Shown here in pieces: positions 1 to 10,335 of a DNA stretch of 64,000 nt; positions within the stretch are counted from its first letter, which is position 1, and the number at the start of each line of letters is the position of its first letter. Position numbers and translations under genes: made by a program. The stretch lies in assembly GCF_963583255.1 (NCBI RefSeq), contig NC_084807.1, positions 4,692,872 to 4,756,871 of the forward strand. Direction: 5' to 3'. The notes beneath the pieces were generated by a model. It was not told the DNA's origin, searched no databases, and saw only the letters and a program-made list of their open reading frames with translations. This stretch comes from Pyrus communis. Taxonomy: Eukaryota > Streptophyta > Magnoliopsida > Rosales > Rosaceae.

Positions 1-1121
1 ATGGTGTGTGTGCTGGATAATTCACACTAATAAAACTACAAAATCAATGAAAAATTTCACTCTGAAACTTGATCTGCTTTCATTGAAATAGAATCCAAGA
101 TCGTATGTGTTATTGCTAAAAAAAAAAAAAAAAAAAAAGAAAAGAGAAAGTAAAATTCCACATCAAGCAGCAGGTATATAAATGCTCTTCTATGTAGATT
201 CACCTATTAGCTCTGTAGTAACTCACACACACCATGCATATATAATGAATCACTTTCTTTTTAGCAAACAAAAAGAATATCGCGTGTTATGTGTAATAAG
301 ACGTCCAACACCAATTAATATTTAGCAGAAATGTAAAGGTTGTTCATGTAAATTAAAGAGTTATGAATTAATTATCAAATATAGTCATGATCAAGCCCTC
401 CTCTTTAATTTTATGATTTATTGTGTTATTTTTTTTTCCATGATAATGAGATACTCTCGTAGAAATTAGGGTCCACAAATTAGTTTAATGGTTAAAAACA
501 ACAAACTAACTCACATCAATAACAGTAAACTTTCAAAAGTGCTTTGTGTGTAAAATATGTACACCAAGTGAACATCGAAGCAGCTATCCATACCTGTATA
601 TATATAAATAGAGGTAGAAATATTCGGAACTTAGCAGACCCTCTGGAGAGAAGACCGGGTTCATAAGGAAGACCATTACAAAGATGCCACCGAACCGGTG
701 AAGACTAACAAACTAAAAGGTTGTTGACATCAATGTAGCCATATAAGAGAGGGTTTCGGGTTAACATTTTGCTGTGTTAACTTTTGATTGAATAACCGGT
801 TGCTTGATACAATTTCTGTATGTGAGTTGTTTGCTTTTATGCTTTGATTGAATCAACTAAATTAGATAGTGCTGCATTTCTTGACCTCTCAAGCTTCCGC
901 ATTACAACTAAATTACATATATTCGATGCAGATGGCAATTTTAACTTTTCTAGAATTGTGGAGTAGGGGTTTCTGAAGCTAACCATATAAGAAAATACGA
1001 TTGGACAAAGTTGCATTCAAATTGAAAAAAGGAAAATAAGTCAGGGAACTGAATTTGTAAGGAGATCAAAGACATTTCGATCTGGTCATTTACATACAGC
1101 AATAGTAAAAATTACAGAAAA
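1..1121. other. gene-free flank
   Basis: No gene is recognisable here. The stretch is AT-rich, with an A homopolymer near 118-138 and only short random open frames. A TATA-like run near 597-607 has no credible reading frame behind it. Confidence 0.5.
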
Positions 1122-1213
1122 CTATACCATCTCGCTTCGTTCATCTCCTGCAGGTGCTGAAATAGCACTTGGTTCGCGAGTTGGGAGTGGAATGATTTTC
1201 TTCCCTTTCCCTG
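1122..1213 (-). pseudogene. possible orphan 3' exon
   Basis: On the minus strand a CTGCAG acceptor-like site is followed by an open stretch of about 29 codons reading AGKGKKIIPLPTREPSAISA and then PAGDERSEMV before a TAG stop. The sequence looks protein-like, but I do not recognise the family. No upstream exon could be joined convincingly: minus-strand ATGs near 1540 and 1710 close quickly. It may be the last exon of a decayed gene or chance. Confidence 0.2.
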
Positions 1214-2189
1214 CTGCAGGCAAACATCAAAACCCACAACCAATTTCACCAAAAATGCACAGAAAAAACACCACTACCAAACTCCCAAATTTAATCCAAG
1301 TATTCTCCAAAATCTAGAAAAAAAAAATACTAAATCTCAGATAGAAACGTCAAAAAACCCATAATTTAATGAAGAGCCCTCCAAAGCCCTGAAATTTAAA
1401 CGAATTTCTTTACAAAATCATGAAAAATTTACTAAAATTCAATTATATTAAATCACAAATTTGAATAAGATCTTCACATGCAATGGGCCTAGAAGGTATC
1501 TCGGGTGATGATGAGTCATTTGAGACCAACATCGAGGCCAGACATCACCGGAATCGTCGGCGATTCCGATTACAAAAGTCAGCAACTTCGTGTTCTTGGA
1601 TGAAGCAGCACGCTTGATTTAGGCTAGAGAAGTCAGCGGCAATGGTAGAGGTTTGTGAAATTGCAAGAATCCGGTGGTTCGTGAATCACGAGATTCGATG
1701 AGGTTTCTTAGGCAGCATCGTTCTCGAAGAAGAGAGCAGTCGGGAAGAATAGCTTTATGTTTGGTTAAAAAAAAAAAAAAAAAAACGATCATCTCCAATT
1801 CTTGGATAAAAATTTAAAATTTTTAACTTAAAAAATTCAAGTTTTAACCCAAAATAATTTTTGTGTTCCAACCATTTAATTAACCTGATATTATAAAAGA
1901 ATGGATTTAAGATAAATTTTTCTACTCCAATTTTTTTTTTTCTTTCAAAGCATAGTAATTAGTGCACATTTAATGAAATTTTCAAATGGTAAGTATACCC
2001 CCATGTGTAGGCAAAATCCTAGCCCTATAGCAAGCCACTCCTCTTATAAATACCTCCATCTCCACCAAATTTTAGTAAGCTTTTTGTTAAGCATACAAGT
2101 CCAACACTTACTATATTTTTAGAGAAATTGACTTAGGCATTATGAGACGTGAGGTTTTGACTTTTGATCAAAAGTGTTGATTGTTTTGT
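1214..2189. other. gene-free AT-rich stretch
   Basis: No gene is seen. There is an A homopolymer at about 1767-1785 and a TATA-like motif (ttataaata) near 2044. That motif could be an old promoter or LTR remnant upstream of the pol fragment, but no LTR boundary can be defined. Confidence 0.4.
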
Positions 2190-3640
2190 CGATACAAATT
2201 CGTCAAGACTGAAGACGGCGGATTTTCCCTACCACAAATTGTTGGTTTCATTGAGAGCTTGATTCAACTACTAAAAGAAGGCTCTCGCAATTTTTTTAGG
2301 AATTTTCTATTACGTTTGATTTCTCGTATGCTCCTAGCCATTGAAACTATTCCTAGTAAAACTCCTTGATTAGTCATTGGAGAAAGAATACACACACTTG
2401 GACACTTGTTCTGCCACCTCATTCTCACAACATTACTGGATCTAAATGGGTGTATCGAGTTAAATACAAGGCAGATGGCAGTTTGGATTGATATAAAGCA
2501 TGACTTGTTGGTAAAGGGTTTCTTCAACAACATGGTATTGACTACCATGAAACATTTAGTCCGGTCGCTAAATCAACAACTATCTGACTCATTTTATCTC
2601 TAGCTCTCCAGCTCAATTGGTTGATTACTCAATTGGATGTCTCCAATGCCTTCCTTCATGGTACACTTCATGAAGATTTGTATGTAGCTCAACCTCAAAG
2701 ATTATAGATCCTTTCAGACCTCATCTTGTGTGCAAGCTTCACGAGTCTATATATGGTCTCAAACAAGCGACGCAAGCTTGGTACAAGGAGCTCTATTGTA
2801 GTCTTGTAGCTCTCGGATTCCGTTCCTCTATAGCAGATCCTTCACTCTTTGTCAAGGTTGATGACTCACTCACTTTTATACTTGTTTATGCTGATGGTAT
2901 TCTGATTACAGGTAACTCTTCTTCTCATTGTGAATTTTTTATCAACAAGCTCAATACTCAGTTTGCTACGAAGAATCTTGGTCCGTTGCAATTTTGTCTT
3001 GGTATTCAAGCTCATCGAACAGCAGACAAGCTCTTCTTGGTTCAAACCAAGTATGTCCAGGACCTCCTAACAAAAGCCAACATGCTAGATTCCAAACCAT
3101 GTGCATCGGCTTCATCTGCTTCTAAACTTGCTCCTTCAAGACCCTATCATGTACAGATCATTGGATGGTGTTTTGCAACACCTTACATGGACAAGGCCTA
3201 ACATCACCTTTTTCGTTAATCAAGTTTGTCAACATCTTCAGATCCCAAAACAACTCATTTCACAGCCCTCAAGCGGATTCTCCGTTATCTTAAGGGGACT
3301 CCAGATCATGGACTTCTTCTCACCAAAGGCTCTACAAATATCACTGCTTTTCCGAATGCCAACTAGGCTAGTTGTCCCATTGATAGTCTTTCTACATTTG
3401 GGTTCTACATATTCTTTTGAAACAATCTTATTTCATGGAGTGCGAAGAAGCAACCAATTGTTGCTTGGTCTTCAACCGAAAGTGAATACCAAACAAGTAT
3501 CATGGATTTGCTACCTCCTCAATGACCTTCACTTCTATCTCCATAATCCACCGCTGCTCTTATTTGACAACACTAGCTGAAGTATCATGGATTTGCTACC
3601 TCCTCAATGACACCGCTGCTCTTATCTTAACGGGTCGGGT
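2190..3640 (+). pseudogene. Ty1/copia reverse transcriptase-RNase H remnant
   Basis: Pieces of a copia polyprotein lie in order but in several frames. First come RT finger/palm segments (about 2406-2720). The longest open piece is 2728-3201, with the copia-typical SIYGLKQA and 'LVYADGILITG'. A further frame (about 3180-3500) holds RNase H-like sequence, including 'ISWSAKKQP'-like and 'STESEYQ'-like words. The catalytic YVDD position (about 2887) reads YADG, so a metal-binding aspartate is lost. Frameshifts near 2600, 2720 and 3180 and several stops make it inactive. No LTRs, gag, protease or integrase are visible nearby, so this is a 3' pol relic. It is unrelated in position and strand to the minus-strand copia elements further on. 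Confidence 0.85.
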
Positions 3641-3949
3641 CACACATACATAGACTGGCATTTAGATTGCACAGGTACCCCGTCGTGCTTCCTTTACGCA
3701 CAAGGTAAAGCAATTGTTAGCACAAAAAGAAAAACAGAGAGAAGTTGGAGAAAAGAACATGCTTCCAGTTTTTTATTTTTATTTTAATACAAGCAAGAAT
3801 CAGAAGGAGGATTAGACATGTTTACTTACTTGGAATAGGAGAAGTTGTGAATCAAGTTTTAGGAAAAAAACAGAATGGGAATGTGATCAACTAGTTCCAT
3901 AGTTTATCTCATCCCTAATTTTTCAAGGAACTCACACTTTTTACGTTTC
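3641..3949. other. spacer without gene
   Basis: This lies between the pol relic and duplicated segment A. Nothing recognisable is seen; the sequence is A/T-rich. Confidence 0.4.
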
Positions 3950-4305
3950 CATATGTGCTAAACAAGAAAAGTTTCAATACCCATGTTTTAATTAACGAAA
4001 ATCAGTAAAGAATCACAATAGTTCTAACTCTTATTCTTGGTAAGTAAACAGTTAACTTACAATTTACCTTGCGATATTTCAACTTTTGTAAACTTAATTG
4101 TAAATTTGAAATTTATTTTAATTTTAATATCTATGCTAGAGACTGTGTCTGCTAGAGGGAAAGATATCAATGGAAGCAGATGAAAAAAGAAAGGAAATAA
4201 TCTAACTTGTTTCCTCCTCCTCAATGTCCTCATTGATACTGGAATGCAAACGAGTAAGTTTACATACTCCTACTTAAACAAGGAGTCAGGAGTCCATCTT
4301 ACTAG

Positions 4306-4313
4306 TATAAATA
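4306..4313 (+). promoter_or_regulatory. TATA box of the small-protein gene, copy A
   Basis: The motif tataaata lies in 'actagtataaatacctcc', 198 bp upstream of the ATG at 4504. It is preserved in copy B at 46407-46414, which supports a real promoter. Transcription would be expected about 30 bp downstream, giving a 5' leader of roughly 160 nt. Confidence 0.55.
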
Positions 4314-4503
4314 CCTCCTTCATGAACAATACAAGGCACGCAATACTTTGAGCTCTAAGTCGAATTCAACTGTACGAGTTTACTTTGACTATCGGAGGGT
4401 TTTTAGCCAGTACCACATCATTGTCTTTTCGCCTTTAAGGATTTCGCAATTAGTTTGTCGATTACAATCGTAATTCCAAGGAGTGGAAATTTTTGCTAGA
4501 ACA

Positions 4504-4704
4504 ATGGCGTCGAAATCGAATTACAACATTCCAGGGGAAATTCCTGAAATTGTGTCCTTGTATACATTTGACAACGGACCTAAGAGAAGAAGCAGTGAAA
4601 AAGCAAAGAGTAGTAAAACAGAAAACAACAAGGAAACGAGCTCCTCATCAGCCAATGAAAAGAAAAGCAGCTCTAATGAACGACATACCACTACTACAAA
4701 GTGA
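4504..4704 (+). CDS. unknown 66-residue basic Ser/Lys-rich protein, copy A
   Basis: I do not recognise this family. The ORF encodes 66 residues: a more ordered N-terminus (MASKSNYNIPGEIPEIVSLY, then TFDNGPKRRSSEKAK) and a low-complexity Ser/Lys/Thr/Asn tail ending TTTTK. No signal peptide or membrane segment is visible. An in-frame upstream ATG at 4483 would add seven residues. I chose 4504 because its context 'acaatggcg' is good and because the paralogue at 49524 begins at the same codon. A TATA box 198 bp upstream is shared by both copies. Both copies stay open over all 66 codons with mostly conservative differences, which hints at coding function. It could instead be the first exon of a longer gene or a fortuitous ORF. 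Confidence 0.45.
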   Translation: MASKSNYNIPGEIPEIVSLYTFDNGPKRRSSEKAKSSKTENNKETSSSSANEKKSSSNERHTTTTK

Positions 4705-5004
4705 ATGTCCGAATCTTTTAGCAAGGAAAAAACGACATCAAAAGCCTGAGTTTAATTTTAAATACAATAAAATTGTAGGACTGATTTTAATCTTAATGCA
4801 TTGACATGTTGAAGTATTATAAAATTTAACATATTTTTGCTTTTGTTTCTTTTTATTTGCAAATTCTCTTTGACAAGTGTTTCAACTAGTGACTGTTTAG
4901 TTTGAATATTTTAGAATATATATTTGGTTTAATTTAATAAACATTTTACAATTGTTGTGGAATCAGTTAATATTTATGTTCAAAATGGGTCTTACATAAA
5001 GTAG

Positions 5005-5006
<2 letters not shown>

Positions 5007-5040
<34 letters not shown>
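5007..5040. repeat. (CT)17 microsatellite
   Basis: A perfect CT dinucleotide run lies downstream of the small ORF. The same position in copy B (50027-50096) has 35 units, so the tract predates the duplication and has changed length since. Confidence 0.95.
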
Positions 5041-5044
<4 letters not shown>

Positions 5045-5079
5045 TAGGTATTGATTAGTTCAGATGTTGCGGCATGTAC

Positions 5080-5180
5080 TCTGCATAAATCGACCAAACC
5101 AAATCAAACCATGCAAATTCTTTGGTCTGGTTTTTGTTTTTTATGTTAAACCAGACGAAATCGAACCGTGCCCACCCATA
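5080..5180. repeat. hAT-like MITE remnant
   Basis: The words 'aaccaaatcaaacc', 'taaaccagacgaaatcgaacc' (shortened here) and a terminus-like 'cgtgcccaccca' resemble the intact hAT MITE at 35144-35804. Copy B carries the same remnant near 50160-50265, so the insertion predates the duplication. No target duplication is visible. Confidence 0.4.
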
Positions 5181-5223
5181 TGTTCACCAAGTGAAACCGT
5201 GAAAGGACCAAACCGTCATTCTC

Positions 5224-5230
5224 TATAAAA
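5224..5230 (+). promoter_or_regulatory. possible TATA box
   Basis: TATAAAA in 'ctctataaaaaacctcac' is followed by a pyrimidine-rich, UTR-like stretch (5340-5440). In copy B the motif is damaged (ctctaaag). The gene it may have served is not present: the Helitron lies downstream here and organellar DNA lies downstream in copy B. Confidence 0.25.
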
Positions 5231-5491
5231 AACCTCACCTTTTTGTACAACCAAAAACTGATCTGCATATTATCCTTCGAATGTGTTTACTTTTATCAAA
5301 GAGACCATGCGTGACACACACAGGGTCCTTGTTGCTGCTGTAAAGTATCCCCTTCATTGCTTCTGTTCTTCTCTTCATTCTCATTACCCTTCTTTGACTC
5401 ACTCTTCTTCCAGTTTTACCCCCAATTTTCTGGGAAAACAAATTCTATACTCTTGCCATTTATTGTTTTAGTCAATTACTAGCAGTTTTAG

Positions 5492-5509
5492 CCCGCGCGT
5501 TGCCGTGGG
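5492..5509 (-). other. Helitron 3' terminal hairpin
   Basis: On the plus strand CCCGCG-cgttgc-CGTGGG can pair as a six-base stem with one G/T wobble. It sits nine bases inside the CTAG terminus, the place and size expected of a Helitron 3' end signal. Confidence 0.75.
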
Positions 5510-6018
5510 TATAGCAAATGAAATTTAAGTACAATTAGTGTTAGGATAAGGGACTAAATGTGTTGAAGCATTGTGCGTAGATGTAAAATAAGTATTTGCA
5601 TAATATATAGTAGTTGTTGACAAAGCTATTTACATATAAAGAGTTGTTCAAACATTCAACAACTAAATCTCTTCTTAATGTTTAGCTTAGACGAAGTAAA
5701 CACATCCTCCACAAACACAGAGAACTTAATCGTACAACCCAAAATAAAACAAAAATGCTTCAAACTTTCCTTCGTTTACGGCATTTTCTAGACAACCAAA
5801 AAAACCCAGAAAACAAAAACCACAGAAAATGATCAATTGGGAGCTACATTAAAAGACACAGAAAAGAGGAACAGGATTAGAGATTCATGGTTCTTACCCA
5901 CATTTGAGTCAGTTTCTATCCCATGCAAAAAAAAAAGGACACAACTACTTTAATTAAAAAAATGTAATAAACAGCAACCAGAAGGCTCTATGAATTCTTG
6001 CCAATTAAAGATTATTAC

Positions 6019-7439
6019 CTGGCCTTGGCGAAACAAAGCCTTCACATTAGCTTCCCAATCACGCAATGCAAAGTCTGTGTCCAACAATGCTCCTTCTAGG
6101 TCTCCTAATTTCAACCTGCAGGCCTGAACAGAAAACTCAGCTATCAATCAAGCGGATAAAGGGAAATGTATTTCTTTTTAGTTGATGACGTTAAAATCAA
6201 CGTACCACAAAAGAATACAGAATACTCATGAACATATTCAAGTTAGCCTTCAGAGAAGTATTAAAGCGAGGCCTGATTACTATATTCATAGTTGTCTTTT
6301 TGGTTTCACTCATTTCAAGGATTCTTCATAGCAACTCAGAACCAACAGTAATTTTCATTTTGTCTAACAGGCTTAATTTAAGTATGATTAAGTTACTATC
6401 ATACAATTTCGATGTCAATCACTGCCACTTATAAATGTACACTTCCTGCAATAACCATAGTTCAACTGAAATTGGTAAACGAAATTGGTTTACTTATCCA
6501 GACAATTACACTGCTTAACTGAAATTGGTTCACTTATCCAGACAGTATGTTTGATTTCATTTCAAGAGGGTTTCCAAGAGAATTCATTTAACATCCAGTG
6601 CTTTCAAATTTGATAAATGAAAATTCTTACTGAGCTATTAGTAAATATCTTGGACTTTTTTCTTCCGCAAAGAGGAGGTCGTCTCTGTTTAATCACAAAG
6701 ATATTGTCATAAGATGATCAAAGAAAGCAAGGGACACTCTGTAGTGCGAAGCAACTGGTTTACCTTCATCTATTTCTTCCAGCTGGCAGCATATATCCAC
6801 ATACCACAAAACCTTGCGATACTTTCTGAGGGCCATCTTGTAGTCTTGCTTCTGTATAAAGATTATAAAACATACTATTGGCACTCGTGAATGAAATGTA
6901 TGACATAATTACCATAGTTGTGATATTAAATGAAATAACTCATTACCTTGAACTGTTCATTTCCAATGGCCTTAATAGCGTCCACAGTTGTGACCCACCA
7001 AGAAATGTTCTCTAGTTTTGTATCAAGATCAACAGGCCAATCAAGATAAACCACACCATCTTTGAAGAAGTTACACACCCCATCATCTGCTCCCTCAAGA
7101 AGCTGCCCACAATCCACAATAACTTCTTGGATAGGCAAGTCTCCGCCCTTCGTGTTCACATTCTCAACTGAGCGAACCACACCCATGCCCTTGATCACCT
7201 TCCCAAACGCAATTCCCATCCGGATGAGAAGTCCAAGTGGTGGTAATGAAAAACTGAGAGCCATTGGTGTCAAGGCCTTTATTAGCCATAGACAACATTC
7301 CTTTTCTCTCATGCTTTATGTCAAAGTTTTCATCTTCAAACTTCATCCCGTAAATTGACTCTCCCCCACTGCCATTTCCAGCCGAAATGTCTCCACCTTG
7401 TATCATAAAGCCTTTGATAACACAGTGGAAACAAACACA
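6019..7439 (-). pseudogene. CYP40: captured cyclophilin-40 fragment (PPIase plus start of TPR)
   Basis: Four exons with GT-AG introns are visible. Exon 6947-7439 encodes the second half of the cyclophilin domain ([20 protein letters not shown], then [10 protein letters not shown]) and the linker (GADDGVCNFFKDG). Exon 6764-6851 has KQDYKMALRKYRKVL. Exon 6631-6684 has SSLRK. Exon 6019-6123 has LKLGDLEGALLDTDFALRD and ALFRQGQ, the start of the TPR region. In plants CYP40 (SQUINT in Arabidopsis) is a cytosolic Hsp90 co-chaperone prolyl isomerase. Here the first exons and most TPRs are missing. A short deletion near 7213 shifts the frame, and an extra base near 6655 shifts it again. Intron retention indicates capture of genomic DNA rather than a retrocopy. 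The fragment lies inside the Helitron in the same orientation. Confidence 0.88.
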
Positions 7440-8409
7440 CTGCAACCAAATGCAATGCAATTCTTATTGCAACTCCACCTCATTAACTAAATTACACATT
7501 CTTGCAAATGGACAAAGAAATTAACAAAAACCGGTCAATGTAACAATTAAAAAAACAAAAACCCACCAACGTAACAAAAAAAAAAAAAACCAAAAACCCA
7601 CCAGTGAAACAATGAGAAAACAAAGACCCAGAAACAAAAAATTGAATCTTTTGAGAGAGAGAGAGCTTGTAGTGCAGAGGAGCATTGCAAAAAATAAAAA
7701 TAAAAATAGATACAAACCTGGTTAGAAAGCTAGAATAACCATCTTTCTGGTGTTTTAATTTTTAAACCATTGAGCCATAGCTGATGCATGTGTAAAAGTA
7801 CGAGTAATTTACTCAATTTTAAGGAAAAATGTCTACAAAAATATCTAATTTCAAAAAAAAAAAAAAGAAAAAAAAGAAAAAAGGAAACGCAGACCAAAAT
7901 AATTAAAGTTGGATAAACTCATTCATACCTCAATTTAATTTGCAGGTTAATTTTCTTGTTGAAAAACCTTGACCTGCAAAATCAGATTACATTCATCAAC
8001 AAAAAGCAATGAATGTAAGAATGATAAAGCCACAAATCTCAGTTACAATTACAATAAGACAATAAAGTAAAAATAAAAGAGCATACCGTGTTCAACCCTC
8101 GACGAAACACTCAGAGAGTGAGCAAGCACACTTCCTATATTCATGAAACCTCGTACAAAGTTCCAGTTTTCAATCAAAGATATTCCCAGCGGCGTGGTTG
8201 GCGGTGGTGGCCGTAGATCCATCTCTGGCACTCGTATTGGCAGGTGATGAGGAACAAAGTCATCAGAAACTCCCAAATTTATCCATTTCTTAATTGAAAT
8301 CCAGAAAAAAAAAAAATGCAAAATTTAAGCAATGTAGAGAAAACCCAGATCCCACCCCAAACCAACGCAAAAATAAAAAAAAAAGGGATATTCAAGGAAT
8401 CCAACATAC

Positions 8410-8500
8410 CGTAACCGGAGCGAGGACGCTTTCCGACGGCTATATTCATCGCCGGCGGCGGTTGCTAGCCGTCATTATACCTCCAGTAAGCATCCGCCAT
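8410..8500 (-). pseudogene. captured first exon, possibly of a plant RNA-binding protein
   Basis: The minus strand reads MADAYWRYNDG, a TAG stop, then QPPPAMNIAVGKRPRSGYG and a GTATG donor. The MADAYWRY start and KRPRS segment remind me of a family of plant RRM proteins, from memory and not from a search. The in-frame TAG sits where a sense codon would be expected, so the copy is broken. A separate open stretch at 8175-8321 (minus) has no clear relation. It lies upstream of the CYP40 exons in the same Helitron, so a chimeric transcript is conceivable. The family assignment is tentative. Confidence 0.4.
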
Positions 8501-9032
8501 GTTTGAGGCTTGTGACCGTCACTACTTGCTTGGTTTGTGGGCTCCATGGCGAGAGACATGGGAGCGCGCCTAGGAGAGGAAGATTATGGTTTCAGTAGAG
8601 GAGAAAGAGGTACTCAGAGGGAGGAGAGCGGAAACAGGAGTCAGTAGGGTTACCATCTGCTTTCCTTTCCACGCACTTTTCATCTTCCTCGACCTTCCGC
8701 ACAGCCGTCGTCCCCATCGAATGCAACCCATCTCATGGTCGGCCAACACGTGTATAGGAGGGCAACCAAACTTACAGACAACATTACCCTCCTAACTTTT
8801 AAGAATTACCTTTCCAACCGAGCCCTGGTTTTTTATTGTAAATAGCGTGAAATCGAGTGGCAAAGGTTGACTGCAGCTCCCTTCTCAATTTTAGAAAAGA
8901 ACTGTTGTTACTTCAAAAATTTTATTCTTTACTTCTCATTAGTGTATTTTTCTTTCTAAATGTAGAAAGTTTGGAGTGTAGAATAAGAAATTTAGAATGC
9001 CAATAACAATTCCCTTTTAGAATAAAGAAAGA

Positions 9033-9265
9033 TGTCGAGTTTGTTGTAGCTTAAGCAAAAAACGTTATTTTGTAATCAAACCAAGTATTAAAAAGGAAAA
9101 ATATAGGTTTGTTTAGTGTTATATAAATGCAATTTGTGCCGCAAAAGAAAGGTGAATGCTAATCTGTGACGAAAGCAATTATTTGTGTGATTATTTATAG
9201 TGCTGAACAAATAACCAGTTTTTGGTATCTTTATTGGCCTTGAACTGTCCTAGTTTGAAAAGACT
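9033..9265. repeat. duplicated segment A, right part
   Basis: Matching with copy B resumes here (50579-50820), for example 'aaaaaggaaaaatatagg', 'caattatttgtgtgatta' and 'gatctttattggcc'-like words. This piece was contiguous with the segment ending at 5478 before the Helitron inserted. Confidence 0.8.
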
Positions 9266-10199
9266 TTAGATTCATTTGGAAGTAATTTTAAATGACTGGA
9301 AGCATTCTTGGTCTCTCTACACTTCCAGAGTCGGACTCTCCCCTCAACTCTCAGACTTATTTCTCGATCGTGCTTCCAGGCTAGCTTGGTTCGTTCTTCT
9401 TCATCATCGTCGTCGTGAGATCGTGGCTTGTGCAGTTGTGCTGCTCGTGGTCGACTTCAACTCGATAGCTCCATCCTTCAGCTCCTCTCAACTGTATTGG
9501 ATATCTTCCTCCCTCCCACCACCTGACCGTCCTGTGTCTTCCTGACCGGTCTATCTATGTTCCAAATCTTCAAAAAAGGTATTTAATTTTAGGGATTTAG
9601 AATTGAAATAAATTAGGGTTTTCTAGATTTAGGGATTTTGGGTAATGGAGCAGTAAATAAATTTTGAGGGAATTGCTCCTCGATCTGACATCTCAGTCTG
9701 TAAGACCTGGGTGGGAATTGCTTCTCTGCTTGTGTGTCTATTTTCATTGATGTTTCACTTGCACTTTTCGTTTGTTTTATGCGTGTTTGTGAAATACTTT
9801 CTGGGTTTTGTGCATGGTGTTTGCAGCAATAACCAGTTTTATTTTCTATTCTTGTTTGTTCATTTAATTATCGTTTATTTCTCTGTTCAATTTTGATTTG
9901 CAGCACACTCTTGAAGTCTATGATACAGAAACCCAAACAAGGAGGTTTCTTCCCTTTTTCTTTCTTTCCTTTACCCAGCAACTTTAAAATACAATACTAA
10001 TACAACAATAAAAAATAAAAAAACAATTGAGAAAGGAGAGAAAATTGAACATAAGATTTCTATTTCCATGCTAATCTCCTCCTGTTAATGTGACTTCTTC
10101 AAAATTTGACTTGAGATCGACTGGCAAGAAAGGAATAGGTGATTCATTTCATCCATTTTGCATAACAGTAGTCACAGTCCTCTAGTTTCTGCAATCTGA
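9266..10199. other. gene-free stretch with UTR-like sequence
   Basis: The 89-codon open frame at 9276-9545 is not recognisable. The pyrimidine-rich 9290-9560 stretch followed by 'tagggatttag' words resembles a 5' leader or first intron of a lost gene. No further exon was found. Confidence 0.35.
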
Positions 10200-10335
10200 C
10201 AAAAATGTTATTTAAAAAAAAAAAAACCAAATTGGACCCGTGGACCAGTAGGAACCGGCCTGTTTGAAACAGGACAGGTTAGGTCAGGTTTCTATTTTTT
10301 TTTTAATTACCTGATCCGGCCCGTGCCCACTCCTA
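10200..10335. repeat. hAT-like terminal remnant
   Basis: 'ccggcctgtttgaaacagg' and the terminus-like 'ccgtgcccactcctaa' resemble hAT MITE ends in this window. Only one end is clear, so this is a fragment. Confidence 0.35.

Larger units (their letters stand above)
3950..5478. repeat. duplicated segment A, left part
   Basis: This segment matches 46010-46592 plus 49512-50577 (copy B) along its length. Shared features come in the same order: gctaaac...ttctaactcttattctt (3957-4035), a tataaata box, a 66-codon ORF, a (CT)n tract, a hAT-like remnant, and a stretch ending at 'ttgttttagtcaatta'. A third partial copy is 38868-39144. Copy A lacks the CACTA element of copy B but carries a Helitron at 5479. 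The match resumes at 9033-9265. Divergence is moderate, with many substitutions and small indels. Confidence 0.85.
5479..9032 (-). mobile_element. Helitron carrying captured gene fragments
   Basis: Read on the minus strand the element starts TCTTTCTTTATTC (9032 downward) right after an A. It ends CTAG (5482-5479) right before a T, as Helitrons do, with no target duplication. Nine nucleotides inside the CTAG end is a GC-rich hairpin (5492-5509). The paralogous segment B has an empty site at this point: 'gtcagttaaatggtcgaag' aligns with 'gtcaatta' plus 'tgtcgagt' across the insertion. No Rep/helicase ORF is seen, so it is non-autonomous. Inside, in the element's own direction, are a possible RNA-binding-protein first exon (8410-8500) and four CYP40 exons with their introns (6019-7439). 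Rolling-circle transposition with capture of host genomic pieces explains this layout. Confidence 0.8.

Noticed and set aside
5479..9032. Functional CYP40 gene in this region
   Set aside because: The first exons and most TPRs are absent, two frameshifts are visible, and the fragment lies within Helitron termini.
9276..9545. 89-codon frame as a gene
   Set aside because: No recognisable domain, pyrimidine-rich UTR-like composition, and no promoter or splice support.
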